Origin: Culex pipiens pallens
Lineage: Eukaryota > Arthropoda > Insecta > Diptera > Culicidae
NCBI RefSeq assembly: GCF_016801865.2
Contig: NC_068937.1
Span: 121,741,225 to 121,805,224, forward strand
Reading direction: 5' to 3'
Length of the DNA stretch: 64,000 nt
Positions 12,068 to 22,858 of the stretch are shown piece after piece. The notes beneath the pieces are model-generated. The model was not told where the DNA came from. It worked only from the letters and a program-made list of their open reading frames with translations, and did no database searches. Position numbers and translations under genes: made by a program. Position 1 is the stretch's first letter; every line of letters starts with the position of its first letter.

Positions 12068-12602
12068 GGTCCTAAAATGAAGCTTAGATTGCTGATATTA
12101 TTGTTTACAGCGATAAAGCTTATTTTTCTGAGTACAATGACCCTTTGTACGACCACAAAGAGTTTAAAATGGATTTTTAAATCAATTTTGAAAAATTAAC
12201 TTCGCGGTCCTTCTTGACAGAAAAGGTCCTACTTGACAGCTCGTTCCAAGGGGACCATAGTTGATACATAAAAAAAATGTTGTCTTGCAAATTTTTTTTT
12301 TTTGCTTTAAAATGAAAAAAAGTGATCAGAAATGGTTTTTTATCGTGTTTTTACCGTTGTAAATAAAAATTGACATAGGGCTTTAGTACCCAATTCCATG
12401 CATATTAAAAAAATGGCAAAGCAACATTTTACGATGGATTAACTATGGTCCCCTTGGAACGAACTGATAAGTAGGATGCTTTCTGTCAGGAATGGCCCAA
12501 ATTGCGTTCGTAAAAAAAGTTATTATATTCAGAAAAATAAGCTTTATCGTTGCGAACAATAATATCACCAATTTAAGCTTAATTTTACGACCTTCTAGGA
12601 CC
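12068..12602. repeat. Diverged foldback repeat (about 535 bp)
   Basis: The left part (12068-12270) and right part (12425-12602) are inverted relatives. They share TCGTTCCAAGGGGACCATAGTT, AATAAGCTTTATCG and AATAATATCA-type blocks in opposite orientation. A related left half occurs at about 29975-30180 in the PELP1 intron. No target duplication was identified. Confidence 0.55.
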
Positions 12603-12889
12603 GAAGGCTAAGCCTTCGTTTTTCAACTCTGGATATATAAAAAAACTATTGTTTCGATTTTCAATGTATAAAAATGAAACCTTTGGGAAATTTTAAAAAT
12701 TTTAAAACAAGACAAATCTTTTGAAAGGCTACAAACACTTTTTTTGAACATTTTTGAATGTTGGGCATAAGCTTGAGACATAGGACTGTGCCAAATTTGT
12801 ATAATATTTTTGATTTCTTTCTTAGACCGTTGCAAATACTTTTCCGTTTTCTCTTATAAAAAAAAAACAGGGACAAGAAAATCAAAAAT

Positions 12890-13800
12890 TGGTCACATCC
12901 CCTTCGACGAGCACAACACACAACAACAAAATTCTATTCCACTTCTGCCTGACGACGGCGACGTCGGTCAAAACCGGGAGCAAAATACAACACTTTTGCC
13001 GAGACTCTCCTCCCGGTCCGCTCCCTGCTCTTCTTTCAGACTACCACCACCACCACCACCAACCCCCACCCACAAACACCTCCCACACTTGACTTGTTCT
13101 TCGCCTTCCCCTCCTACTCTCCTCTTTTGTCGGATCGAATTTTCCTTGAGTTTTTCCTCACTGTCAAACCGCCGAGCCGATGCTGCCGCTGCTGCAGTGA
13201 CCCTGGACCCGCAACTGTCCGCGGTCTTACCGATGAATTCCGGATATCTGGATCCCGTAGCTTGATCCCTGGGAAAGTTGACACTTTTTGGCCACTTTGT
13301 AGAAACCAACTCCCGCTCCTGGTTCTCGTGTCGAGGCAAGAGATGACACAACGCTGGAACGAGACACCACTCCAGCAGGGACGACACTTGACTTGGGGCC
13401 ACACGGACCACGCACGCACGCTGGGTTGCCTGTCCACACCGTAGTTGGTGGAGTGTGAAAAACCGCGACCGAACCGTGCCAACTGTACCGAAAGACTGAC
13501 GACGGCACATCGGAACATATTGAAGTCTCGGTTGCGGTGGTTCTCTTGCTCTCACTCCCTGGTCGGGATGTCCTCCTGCGGCGTGAGGACGTTGTGTGGG
13601 TGAGCAGCGTGTGTGTGTGTGTGTGTGTAGGAGAGAGTGTTGGCGGAAAACCCGACGCCGCCGACCAACGCGGAGTAGCTCAACGGTGATTGTTATCTAC
13701 ACCTGGCCTGGTGGATGGGCCTTAAAGAGAGTGAGAGAGAGAGAGCGGGAAATGCGAGAGAGATTGTTTTGAGTTTTTCCGAGTTTTCCGGCTGCTGCCG
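12890..13800. other. GC-rich block, possible promoter/5' UTR
   Basis: It contrasts sharply with the surrounding AT-rich DNA. There is a (ACC)n run near 13040-13060, a TG repeat at 13610-13628 and GA-repeat runs at 13730-13765, all common at fly promoters. Long frames exist on both strands (up to 195 codons on the minus strand) but overlap one another, use low-complexity composition and show no domain, so I do not call them genes. Confidence 0.35.
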
Positions 13801-13993
13801 GGGCAGTGTTGACAGAATGTGTTTGAAAATTTATTTATATGTATTTTGATTGAAAACATTGCCAAAAAATGCAATGGCCTTAACCCAAGTTAATTTATTC
13901 CGAGTACTTCGGATAATCTAGCCTGGACTGTACTAAAATATTACCTATATGTAGCATTTTTTGAAAATACTTCAAATTTTTTAATTTACCCAT

Positions 13994-14242
13994 AATCCAT
14001 GACAAAAACTTTCAATAAAATTTGCAGCAGTCTTATACCATGTTTCCTTTAAAATTTAGTAAATTTGGATTCTTAATTTTTGAATCAATTTTGATTTTTT
14101 TTTTTTTCATTGAAAAATTTCATGTTTCAATGAAAAAAAAATCAAAATTGATTCAAAAATTAAGAATCCAAATTTACTAAATTTTAAAGGAAACATGGTA
14201 TAAGACTGCTGCAAATTTTATTTAAAGTTTTTGTCATGGATT
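13994..14242. repeat. 249-bp hairpin MITE
   Basis: AATCCATGACAAAAACTTT at the left is mirrored by the same sequence inverted at the right. The arms of roughly 115 bases are nearly perfect and meet at a short T/A-rich loop near 14110-14125. No target duplication is obvious. Confidence 0.6.
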
Positions 14243-14335
14243 GCATGTTTACCACTCATTTGATGCGAAATGATTGAAGTGAACAAAATCTTTAACCACA
14301 TTTTCAAATAACTAAACAAAGATTTCTTGTTTTTG

Positions 14336-14971
14336 CGTCTGCTGCTGTGTTCTATCTTGTGACATAGACCCCATAGACCATTTTGGTCGAAAATGAGTTA
14401 ATGATGACGTTTTGCGATGCTCAACAAACACGTCTGTAGTAATACAAGATGCTTTAACCCGATTTTGGGAACTCGCTTCCGTTTCCCGGATATCGCAATA
14501 CACACTTGTGACATAGACCAATTTATCATCAAAATTATCGTGCGCACTTGTGACACGTTGGAAAATGTGGAAAAAATTTCTTGTTTTTCACAAATTTATG
14601 TTTATACACACTTTAAAAGGCAATGCAATCTTTTGTTTTTGAAAATATACTGATTAAGTCGGTTGAACTATTGATTTAAGCCTATTTTAGTTTGTATGGG
14701 AATTCTGTGCACACTTGTGACACGTAGTACAATTTTAATTTCGAAACACACTTGTGACACGTGCTTTTCAGATTTACTATATCTTTTAACTGGTGTAACA
14801 AAATTAGTTGAAACTTGGAGCGTTTGTTAAGCGATAGTATACGAGCCGATTGCTTCAAAAAGTTTGGCTCTATCATTCATAGTCTTGAAAATATTTATCA
14901 TCAAACTTTAAAAATCGATTTTCTCGAATAGTACTAAATGGTCGTTGTCACAAGATAGCACACAACAGACG
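14336..14971. repeat. Element with clustered CACTTGTGACA motifs
   Basis: The ends are inverted: CGTCTGCTGCTGTGTTCTATC at the left and GATAGCACACAACAGACG at the right. Both run inward into a TTGTGACA block. Inside, the exact 11-mer CACTTGTGACA appears at 14513, 14545, 14712 and 14749, usually followed by C or T and G. No frame of note. Confidence 0.5.
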
Positions 14972-15361
14972 AATTATGTTTTTCCATTTTTCTTTAAAAA
15001 CAAAAATCGTTAAATTTTATTTGACAGTTGATATTTTTTCCAGTTAATCAATAAATGAAAATTAAGCTTTATCCATAGTAATTGACCAAAACTCACAATT
15101 CTTTAAATGCAATCAAATATTTGGAAAATTAGTTTGACAAGGAATCAATGAATTTAATTTTATATTCGAAAATATTTACCACAAGAAAAACTGCCAAACT
15201 AATGCTGAAAACGTTTTATTTTTCAAATGTTTAACATGCACTGTGACAAAATCACACAGTCATAAACAGATCATAGATAAATGAATATCTTTTGATTCAT
15301 AAAAAAAAAATGAAAATCATTGTCCAATGTATGCCATCCCAATCATGCCATGTTCTTGAGG

Positions 15362-15515
15362 ATTATACAAAATTATTCAAAAGTTTAAAAATAATTTTAA
15401 ACCAATCTGATCAGATTTCCCGACTTTTTGACGAAAAATCACAAATTTCCGACGTTTTCCCGATTTTTCTCGAATTTTAGCGGATTCCCGACTTTCCCGG
15501 CTTAAGGCCACCCTA
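15362..15515. mobile_element. Partial copy of the CCCGACTTTTT hAT-like family
   Basis: Shares ATTATTCAA...AATAATTTTAAA with 6378-6420 and then the TTCCCGAC/TTTTTCCCGA runs. It ends at GGCCACCCTA, i.e. an inward TAGGGTGGCC terminus. Confidence 0.5.
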
Positions 15516-16415
15516 ATTTTGTAAAAAGATAGAAAATTTAATAGAAAGTTTTAAAAAAATGCTTTTTGGATTTTAAAAATGCTGTCCAGGCTCTATTATT
15601 CGAAGACCTTGGGAAAATTTCACATTTTTTTCGTTGTCTTATTTTTGTATGTATGCCCCTAATGTTACCTAAAGTGATTTAGAATTGTGATGAAATGTTG
15701 AAAAAATGAATTCGGTAGTTTGATAGGCATTTAAATGGTTAAAATTTTTACTCAAATGAGGTCGCAGAATCCAAATTTGATGCAAAAAGAAAAAAAAAAC
15801 GAAAAAAAAAATGTTCATGATTTGATTATCCGAAGTCCCATACAAACCTTCGGATAATCGAAACTTCGGATAACTGTCGAGTCTGGACTGTATTGTGCAT
15901 TGTGAAAGTTTATTTCCTTTAAACTTGATACATTATCAAAAAAAACAAGTTTCAGTAAATATAAGATTTCGAGGTTTCAGAAGACTTATCCGAGATTGTT
16001 AAAAAAAGGGTCAAATAAACCAAATATTCATTTTTTATTTGTTTGAGTGTTTTTCAAACGACCTTAACTATTAAATTTTGAGGAGTTTTCAAGAATCTAG
16101 AAATAAAAAAGAGAGATGAGGAATTCCCTGAGATTTCGGCCATTCGATTTTTTTTGTATTTTAAAATTACTGCCAAATTTGAATGGAAATTTGCATGGAA
16201 AATTCTAAGGACAAACTAATGATGCAAAATGTTTTTTTTTTTGGCATACCGAAGGCACCGAAAAAGTTTCAGCCGGATTAAAATATACAAAAAATAAAAA
16301 AAATAAAAAAAAATAAAATAAATAAAAAAAGATTTCGTAGAGAACTGCTTAGATATGTGAGATGTGTAACATGGAGAGAAACTTTCCCAGCTGTCATGGT
16401 AAACTTCACAGCTTG
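15516..16415. other. AT-rich spacer with a transposon end
   Basis: At 15820-15895 lies a terminus of the family found at 46302-46563 (GATTATCCGAAGTCCCATAC...CTGGACTGTA). A similar end is at 13908-13936. Otherwise there is nothing of note. Confidence 0.35.
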
Positions 16416-17497
16416 GCGGAAAGTAGTGCGTCCATCCCGGGAATTCCCGGGACAAAAATCCCGGGATTTTTCCAAAACCGGGAATTCCCGAATCCCGGGA
16501 TTTTTCTTATTTTGTACCGGGAATTCCAGAAATTGTAAACATATCAAATTTTGGTCTAGAAATTCAGATTTAATTGTGGAAATTAGTAATCGATAAGCAT
16601 TTCAAAGCATTAAAATTTGTATTCGGCATATAACAGCAATAATTTGGCAGGGAAAATAGTTAAAATTTTTGTTTACACATCCGCAAAATGCTTTGCGCCT
16701 TAGATATTTTCTTATAAATTTTATTTATTAAACAAAAAAAGACTCATTATTATATTCACCTTTATGTATGACTTTAAACTTGAAAAAAGCATAATATTTA
16801 AAAAAATATTTTACTTTTCAGCATAAACCGGCATCGGGATCAAATCACGACAAAAGTAACAAATTAAGACAGCTGTTTAAGCTAATTTGTTTTTGAATAA
16901 TGTTCTGATTGTTTTGATTGATTTCGATTAAAACAGGAACAGATCAAAATAATTAGTACACCGATTTCCAAATTTATTGCTCTAAAATCTACTGTACCAT
17001 TCAGACTGCAGTCCCGATTATCCCCAGTTGGTAGTTGGTTGGTAGTGACTTAAAGATAATTTTCAAAATATGTTTTTAAATATAAAACAAAAAATTCTAA
17101 ACTTATCCAAAGTGTTACATTGTCTGGTTTAATTTTATTTCTTGTTGTTTTAGACACTTTCAATGAAATTGTATAAGCTTTTTTAGTTATATTATATAAA
17201 TAAAAAAAAAAAAATATATTCAAAATTCTGGTTCAATTAAATTCCAAAGCACCTTTTTTTTAATGTGCTTAAAACTATCTAAAGACTGCTGTCCTTGTTC
17301 AGATTTGAAACATTAACAGTTTTGAGCTAATTCTATGATTTAAGCTAGAAAAACGTAACAAATATAATAAAAACAAAGATTTTATGACTGCTGCAAAAAA
17401 TTTCCCGGGATCCCGGGAATTCCCGGGATTCAAAAAATATTTTTCCCGTTTCCCGGGAAATTCAAAACCCGGGAAAATTGGACGCCCTAGCGGAAAG
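16416..17497. mobile_element. hAT-like non-autonomous element with CCCGGG-rich ends
   Basis: The element 16424-17489 starts TAGTGCGTCCATCCCGGG and ends with the inverted form CCCGGG...TTGGACGCCCTA. The direct repeat GCGGAAAG at 16416-16423 and 17490-17497 is a perfect 8-bp target duplication, so boundaries and superfamily type are well supported. Both subterminal regions carry multiple CCGGGAATTCCCGGG-style palindromes. The interior has no transposase. Confidence 0.75.
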
Positions 17498-17843
17498 GTT
17501 AACACCATGTTGCACCTTCAATATCTCGATACCTGAAAAGCAAAACAAAAAACGTCATTGTGCCATAATTTTCGTTGACATTTTGTTGCCATAATGGCGA
17601 CATCAATCAAATTTCTTTCTTAGTAAAAAAATTAAACGCTACATTTAATTGCACTTTTCGAGCTCGTCCCGAATTTTAATGTCTCGTTCGAAAATCAACA
17701 AATGCATGCCCACGACGGTTGTACGGAAACAGGAAAGATTAATTCTACCCTTACAAAAATAAAACTCAGCCTTCTCTACACTGACTCCAACAAGTAATAT
17801 CTAATTTGAGCTTCGTCAGCAGCTACGTCCTGCTCCTGCGTGT

Positions 17844-18061
17844 TTAGTGATGATCCGCCGCGTTCTGCGCCGATTCCGCTGCCTCCGCGGCGCGATACTC
17901 CGGGTACGAGATGAACCCGTCGTGGTCCTTATCCATCAGCTCCAGGATGGGATCAATCAGCGACTGCAGCGTTTCGTCGTCCTGCGGGTGCGCTTCGGTC
18001 TTTTCCGGTTCCTCGTGGTGCTCCCCGGCGCCACCACCGTGGTGGTCATCTTCTTTGGTAT
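17844..18061 (-). CDS. MCFD2-like terminal exon E
   Basis: Acceptor CTTTTAG; the split codon becomes Asp. This is the longest and most divergent version. It has a His/Gly/Glu-rich lead (DDHHGGGAGEHHEEPEKTE), then a helix without the YSDDQL signature (QDDETLQSLIDPILELM), and the loop D-K-D-H-D-G-F-I-S-Y-P-E. The tail is Ala-rich and ends ADHH before TAA. The closest poly(A)-like signal on this strand is an ATTAAA near 17645. Confidence 0.78.
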
Positions 18062-21000
18062 CTAAAAGTTTCAGGAGGGATAAGGTAATGGGTGTTTTCT
18101 TTTTTTTTGGGGAAGTTAAACCCCAGTGCTCGTTTATTTCATGCAAGATTTTCAACTAGTAAACCGGGGAATAGGCGCCAATCCGTGTCATAGCGGTAGG
18201 TTAGTAGTCAATTTGTTAGTCTTCCTTATTCTTCACGGCTCGCACAAACTCTGGCCAGTCGAGGAAGCCATCGCCGTCCTGGTCCCAGTTTAGTATGTCT
18301 TCTACGACGGATGTCAGCTGGTCGTCAGAATAGATCGACACTACTTCCGGTTCATCTTCCGCTCCACTGTAGGATCCATCTTCATTGGGGTGATTGGCTA
18401 GGTTGAAAATTGTTAGTAAACACGTGCCGTGCAATCATGCAACCCTAACCTCACTAGAGTGCGTTTTGACAGCTGGCTGTCAAAGTGACAGATGAATAAA
18501 TTGATTAGGTTTGGAACCACTTTACATGCTTTACATCACCTTTACCAGAATTGTTTATTTGTTCAAAAATTTACAAACAAAGTCTACAGTAAAATTTACA
18601 CTATTTTTTACTTTTGGCCGTGCTTGTTAGAGTACACGTACTCGGCCCAATTGATGTATCCGTCCTTGTCCAGGTCCATGCTGCCAAGAACGGCCTCGAC
18701 GATCGTTGTCAGTTGGTCATCCGAGTAGATGGCCGTCGGGGAATCGGTGTCTTCGTGCTTGTTCGATGCACCGTTCGATTCCTTCTCTATAGAGTTCATC
18801 GAGTATTGCAAGTAACGGAGGGTTTGAAGGTTAGTAATGAACAAAGAAACGCAAGCCGTAGCGAACTGTCGGGAAGTTGCCTGTTTATTGGTAAACAAAT
18901 ACGATGACACTTTAAGGTTGTCCCTCCGGGTAGTCAGCCCGCCGATTCTGGTCCACTTCGGAGCGCCGATACTCGCCATAATCGACGAAACCATCCCCGT
19001 TTACATCCATTTGGTTCAGTACCATACCGACTATGGTTTCCAGTTCGTCGTCGGAGTAAATGTGTTTGGGTTTTGGTGACTTGTCCGCGTGACCCCTGTC
19101 GTCTACGGGAGCGATATTCCGTTTCAGAATCGTGCAAAAACAGGACACGGGACGAGAACAATGCAGTGTTTGTATATACAAGCTTTATGTTTGGATGCGA
19201 GCAGCTGTCATCTAGTGTAGCTTGCCATAATGGAGGTTGCTATAAAACAAATGTCAATGGTGTTGCCATTATGGCAAATGTTTATTGTGTGTAATGAAAT
19301 TTACATCTTATTTTCGTATTTTTTTTCGTTTCAAAAATCACCTTTTTACAAAAATAGACTGCGGGTTTTAATTGTCAGTTTGATTCGTACTTGTTTTGTT
19401 CGTTTGGATATTCAGTGCCCGTTGAACAGAAGAAAAGAAACAATGGACATTCCAAATGAGATTTTTGTTTAACAATCAGTCGGGAACGGCGTTCTTGGCA
19501 TTAGAAGTTCCACCAAGAATCGTTCGATACCATTTTGTGCAACAGGAAGTAATACTTAGTTTTTGTTCGTAAGGAATAAACCGGAATGTTTAAGCACATA
19601 ATTTTGAAGACGGAAACACAACATAAAGAAAAAGAGAATCTCTTATGGCTTGACACTAGCGTTTCTTGGAAATTCTAGTGTTGCCCATCGGCCGCTTGGT
19701 CGGTTCCCTGCTGGGCCGCCTTGTGCTGGGCTCGCACAAACTCTGGATAATCAATAAACCCATCCTTATTGTGGTCGTCCGAGTTCAGAATCGGGTCTAT
19801 CAGTGCAGACAGCTCGTCGTTCGAAAAGATCTTATCCTGGTGGGCAGGTTGGTCCTGGTTTTTGCTTTCCTCTGGGGATTTTTCGAGCAATGGAAGTAGG
19901 AAACATCGAACCAATTAATGATCATGCAATGCAGAAAATGATACGCTTGAAGGTTCTCGCTCTAAGTAAAACTTCAATTCCTCTGCAGGTCACTCTTGTA
20001 CCCGGGATTCCAATAAGCTTTTTCTAGAATCTTTCTAGTCACTTTTTGCGGCCATTATGGCGTCCGAAACCCTTCTGTCATACTCGTGGCAGCCATTATG
20101 GCAAAAGGTGATATTTGATATTCATCCAAAAACATTTTACACATCTAAACAACGGAATATATGCGCAACAGATTTCAACAGAATGTCATACTTCCCAACA
20201 GCTCGGTGGCAACTGAAGCAAGCGGAAGAATCGTCAGCCAAAAAACGGAGGCGGATTAGTTTTGTCGTCTATGAGCTATAATGTTTTTTTTTTTACAATC
20301 CACCACGTGCACAAACCCATCCCTCCTTTTGCCATAATGGGTTGATGAGATAGACAACAAACAAAAAAAGGTAGTTAAAATGGTTACAATGAATCCATCC
20401 CAAAAGGTACAAGTGTGACACAGCCAGAGGGACCGAAGCAAATGAAAAACGGAAACAAAAAGAACAACACAAACGAGCTTCCAGTGTGTATGTGGGGAAC
20501 CAACAAGCACATGAACAAAAATGGAAAAGGTTTTTCTATGACGAACTTACCGTGCCAGTGGATGAGCGATTTGATCAGCTCGCACCCGTCCAGTTTGTTG
20601 TTGTTGTCCGAGTCGTGCATCTTGAAGTAGTGGAACTGCAGCTCCTGTTCGCTCATCTTGCTGGTGTCGATCGGCACATCCATGTGCTCGGCAATGTGCC
20701 TATTTAGTTGGAAATTTGTGTTTTATTTAAACTACTGGCAATGTTCTTCTGCTACAGTATTATTAGTAGGTAAAAGGCATAGAAGAATTCTCGACATTTT
20801 TTTGATTAGGCCCTATAAACATATGAAAGACAATAGCTTATAGGACCTTTTCAAAAAAAAAAAAAACTCTGGAATTTGAAAATGGAAAAAGGATAGATGA
20901 TGTTCCAAGTACATCCACGTCACAGCGGGTTCAACATATTGCGAATCAAAACAATACCGTCTACAATCGCAAATTGCTTCCCTTTCCCACTTTAACGCAC

Positions 21001-22858
21001 TCTCTTTATCTTGCCAAACCATATTGCTGCAATACCTTGGTGAAGATCAACGTGACGACGCAAGTTGAAAACCGACTCAAATTTCCGCTAGAGTCCATCC
21101 ATAAACCACGTGGACACTTTTTTTTAAATTTCAAACCCACAAAAATCACACAAGTTTTTGGGGTCCTTTTTGACCCCAAACCTAAAAAAATCGCAAAAAA
21201 AATCCAGTTTTTGATTAAATATGGTTCTCTTGATCTCTAATGAATGCTTACGATGTCCCCTTTCTGGAATCGTCCTGGAAAACCGGATTTGGTCACTGTG
21301 GCCACAGGGAATCTGCTACAACACAAAACATACCCTTTTTGGCCCAAATTTTGACGACCTGTAGTATCTCCGGCTAACTTTAATCAATCAGGATGCTCCG
21401 GGTTGCATTCGACAGATATTTTTCTATACTTTAACCACAAGTATTAAACACCGGTTCCGGAATTCCGGAACATCCGAAAAGTTCCTTTTTTTACTGTGCG
21501 ATACCACCACACTCTTACAGTAGTTGAAATAAATCCATAAAACTTACTGTAAACACAATACACGATTGCTAGAACCACTCTGAAGTGTTACCGGCCAGTT
21601 CCGGGTAAGATGGAACCGGTTCCCGGAAACCTGACGAACAGCCGACTTGATTTTTTTTAATGTGAAACCCCATCATGTTGCACATCAAACTTCATGAAAT
21701 TGAAAAATATGGCAATCTATGGTCATGCCATTGTTCGCTGACCAATCCTGGCCATTCTGGAACCGGTTACCGGTGGCCCCTTGGGGACACTGCGGGAAAA
21801 TGTTAAAACGCCATCATCCGACATATCAAACTTCTATGATCAAGCCGTTGTTCGTTGACTCATACTATAAATTCAATATCAGAAATTTTCAAAGGCCGAA
21901 ATTGAACACAATACCGTAGAAAAACTAAAACACAAACTTTGAACATTATACTGGGGATCTTTCAGTGTATGCTTCCTCATGAATGTGTAGATAAACTTTA
22001 TATTTTTGAAAATAGGCATTTACACAGAAAACTTAATAACCTCGTTCTGTTTCGTTTTGAGTTATGGAAACTTCGACATTTGTGTACCTATTTATCAGTG
22101 GAAGTTCAACCCTGATAAGGAAAACTCATATTAATCAGTGTTTTGCAGCGTTTGTTACTGATAAATTGTTCACAATCGATACCAACTTGATTGAGCAGGT
22201 GCGAGCAATTCCAAAATATAACAATTGTGTAAAAAAAATCACTGGTTTTCAAATTAGAACCATTTAATTTAAAAGTTCTGTATCGAAAACATTGTCCGAT
22301 GTTAGACATGACTCCTTAATTTCCCACATTGCAATACTCACTGCTTCTCGTGCTGAATGTTGTGCGTGTTCAGCACCTGCTGGGGCTGCCCATGATGCTG
22401 CTGCTGCTGCTGCTGTGGATGGGGTTGTCCCTGCTGCGGGTGGCCCTGAACTGGAACCTGCTGGTGTTGCACCGGAACTTGCTGTGGCTGTTGATACTGT
22501 GCCTGTACCGGCACCTGTTGCTGCTGGTATTGGGGTTGCTGCTGCTGCTGCTGCTGTTGCTACAGGAGGGATTTGGTCGTTTTAGTGGGTTTTAGCGAAT
22601 CTTTTTGGGGGGGTTTACCAACAACTTACATAGTGCTGCTGTTGGGCGACCGGAGGTTGCTGCTGGTAGTGCTGCTGAGGTTGTTGGTAAGGCTGCTGTT
22701 GCTGCAATGAAGAATGCAATTCTTAGAATAAGTTGGGAATTTCCCGGGAACCGGCCTTCGGAACTTACATAGTGACCGGGATTGACGCCGGGGGCGACAC
22801 GTTGACCGAGTGCCACCGTTGCGAACAACGCCAAGGTTAACGCGGCAAGCTGTTTCAT
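17844..22858 (-). CDS. MCFD2-like EF-hand secretory cargo-receptor subunit with five alternative last exons
   Basis: Constant exons are 22858-22769, 22701-22630, 22559-22342 and 20699-20551. They give a signal peptide (MKQLAALTLALFATVALG), two Gln-rich exons (residues 31-127) and a block beginning HIAEHMDVP that ends with EF-hand 1. Its loop (residues 156-167) runs D-S-D-N-N-N-K-L-D-G-C-E, with N at loop position 6 as I recall for human MCFD2. The constant part stops in phase 1 at a GTAAGT donor. Downstream are five terminal exons, each with an acceptor, two bases to close the split codon, one canonical EF-hand and a stop. The isoforms are 241, 239, 235, 236 and 248 residues, all exactly in frame. 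In vertebrates MCFD2 pairs with lectin LMAN1 to carry glycoproteins out of the ER. The long Gln-rich linker has no counterpart in the human protein as I know it. No C-terminal KDEL-type signal is seen. Confidence 0.85.
18216..18397 (-). CDS. MCFD2-like terminal exon D
   Basis: Acceptor CAACCTAG; the split codon becomes Ala. A Glu/Asp-rich lead (SGAEDEPEVV) precedes SIYSDDQLTSVV and the loop D-Q-D-G-D-G-F-L-D-W-P-E. It ends VKNKED before TAA. AATAAA on the minus strand is at 18133-18138. Confidence 0.8.
18608..18786 (-). CDS. MCFD2-like terminal exon C
   Basis: Acceptor CTCTATAG; the split codon becomes Glu. The loop D-L-D-K-D-G-Y-I-N-W-A-E follows a TAIYSDDQLTTIV helix. The end is NKHGQK then TAA. 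AATAAA on the minus strand lies at 18554-18559, about 50 bases after the stop. Confidence 0.8.
18912..19102 (-). CDS. MCFD2-like terminal exon B
   Basis: The acceptor is CCCGTAG with a weak pyrimidine tract, and the split codon becomes Asp. After ADKSPKPKHIYSDDELETIV comes the loop D-V-N-G-D-G-F-V-D-Y-G-E. The tail ends YPEGQP before TAA. A minus-strand AATAAA (18884-18889) begins only some 23 bases past the stop, marking this as a true 3' end. Confidence 0.8.
19201..19274. promoter_or_regulatory. CCATAATGG/TATAAAA module, copy 2 (inside MCFD2-like gene)
   Basis: GCAGCTGTCA, then CCATAATGG (19225-19233), then TATAAAA (19241-19247), then the inverted form CCATTATGG (19266-19274). Further CCATTATGG/CCATAATGG sites sit nearby at 17589, 20052, 20093 and 20332, so the gene's 3' half holds six of the eight copies seen in this window. 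Confidence 0.4.
19675..19871 (-). CDS. MCFD2-like terminal exon A
   Basis: Follows the acceptor CCCCAG at 19872. The split codon becomes Glu and the exon opens ESKNQDQPAH. The EF-hand-2 loop is D-H-N-K-D-G-F-I-D-Y-P-E, a complete calcium site, after an IFSNDELSALI helix. The tail ends AADGQH before TAG. The nearest AATAAA in this orientation is about 390 bases downstream (19279-19284), so its 3' UTR may be long. It is the first terminal exon met by the spliceosome. Confidence 0.8.
20809..20876 (+). repeat. Short inverted unit with fixed A-run flank (copy 1)
   Basis: The unit CCTATAAACATATGAAAGAC...AGCTTATAGGACC (20809-20847) has inverted CCTATAA/TTATAGG ends. It is followed by TTTTC, an A run and CTCTGGAATT. 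At 39368-39436 the same flank follows the unit in the opposite orientation. Confidence 0.55.
20896..21000 (-). repeat. Repeat shared with 24823-24926
   Basis: The reverse complement of this stretch matches 24823-24926 (blocks GTGGGAAAGGGAAG, GACGGTATTGTTTTGATTCG, GTGGATGTAC). Two copies lie in opposite orientation some 4 kb apart; the family is not identified. Confidence 0.55.
21240..22063. other. Intron DNA with decayed repeat
   Basis: Lies inside the MCFD2-like gene between constant exons 3 and 4. The segment 21250-21800 is GC-richer and has many CCGGTT/CCGGAATTCCGG palindromic bits, suggesting a worn interspersed repeat. No exon with proper splice signals is seen. Confidence 0.3.

Noticed and set aside
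13231..13258. Cluster of EcoRI, EcoRV and BamHI sites resembling a cloning polylinker
   Set aside because: Three six-base sites within 25 bases is suggestive, but the flanking sequence shows no vector and the same composition continues on both sides. Most likely coincidence.
12968..13555. 195-codon minus-strand frame
   Set aside because: Overlaps other long frames on both strands in a GC-rich, repeat-bearing block; no domain, low-complexity Gly/Arg runs, no splice context.
16435..16520. Repeated CCCGGGAATT units as a possible CRISPR or satellite array
   Set aside because: Units are irregular, lack unique spacers and fall at the end of a well-bounded hAT-like element.
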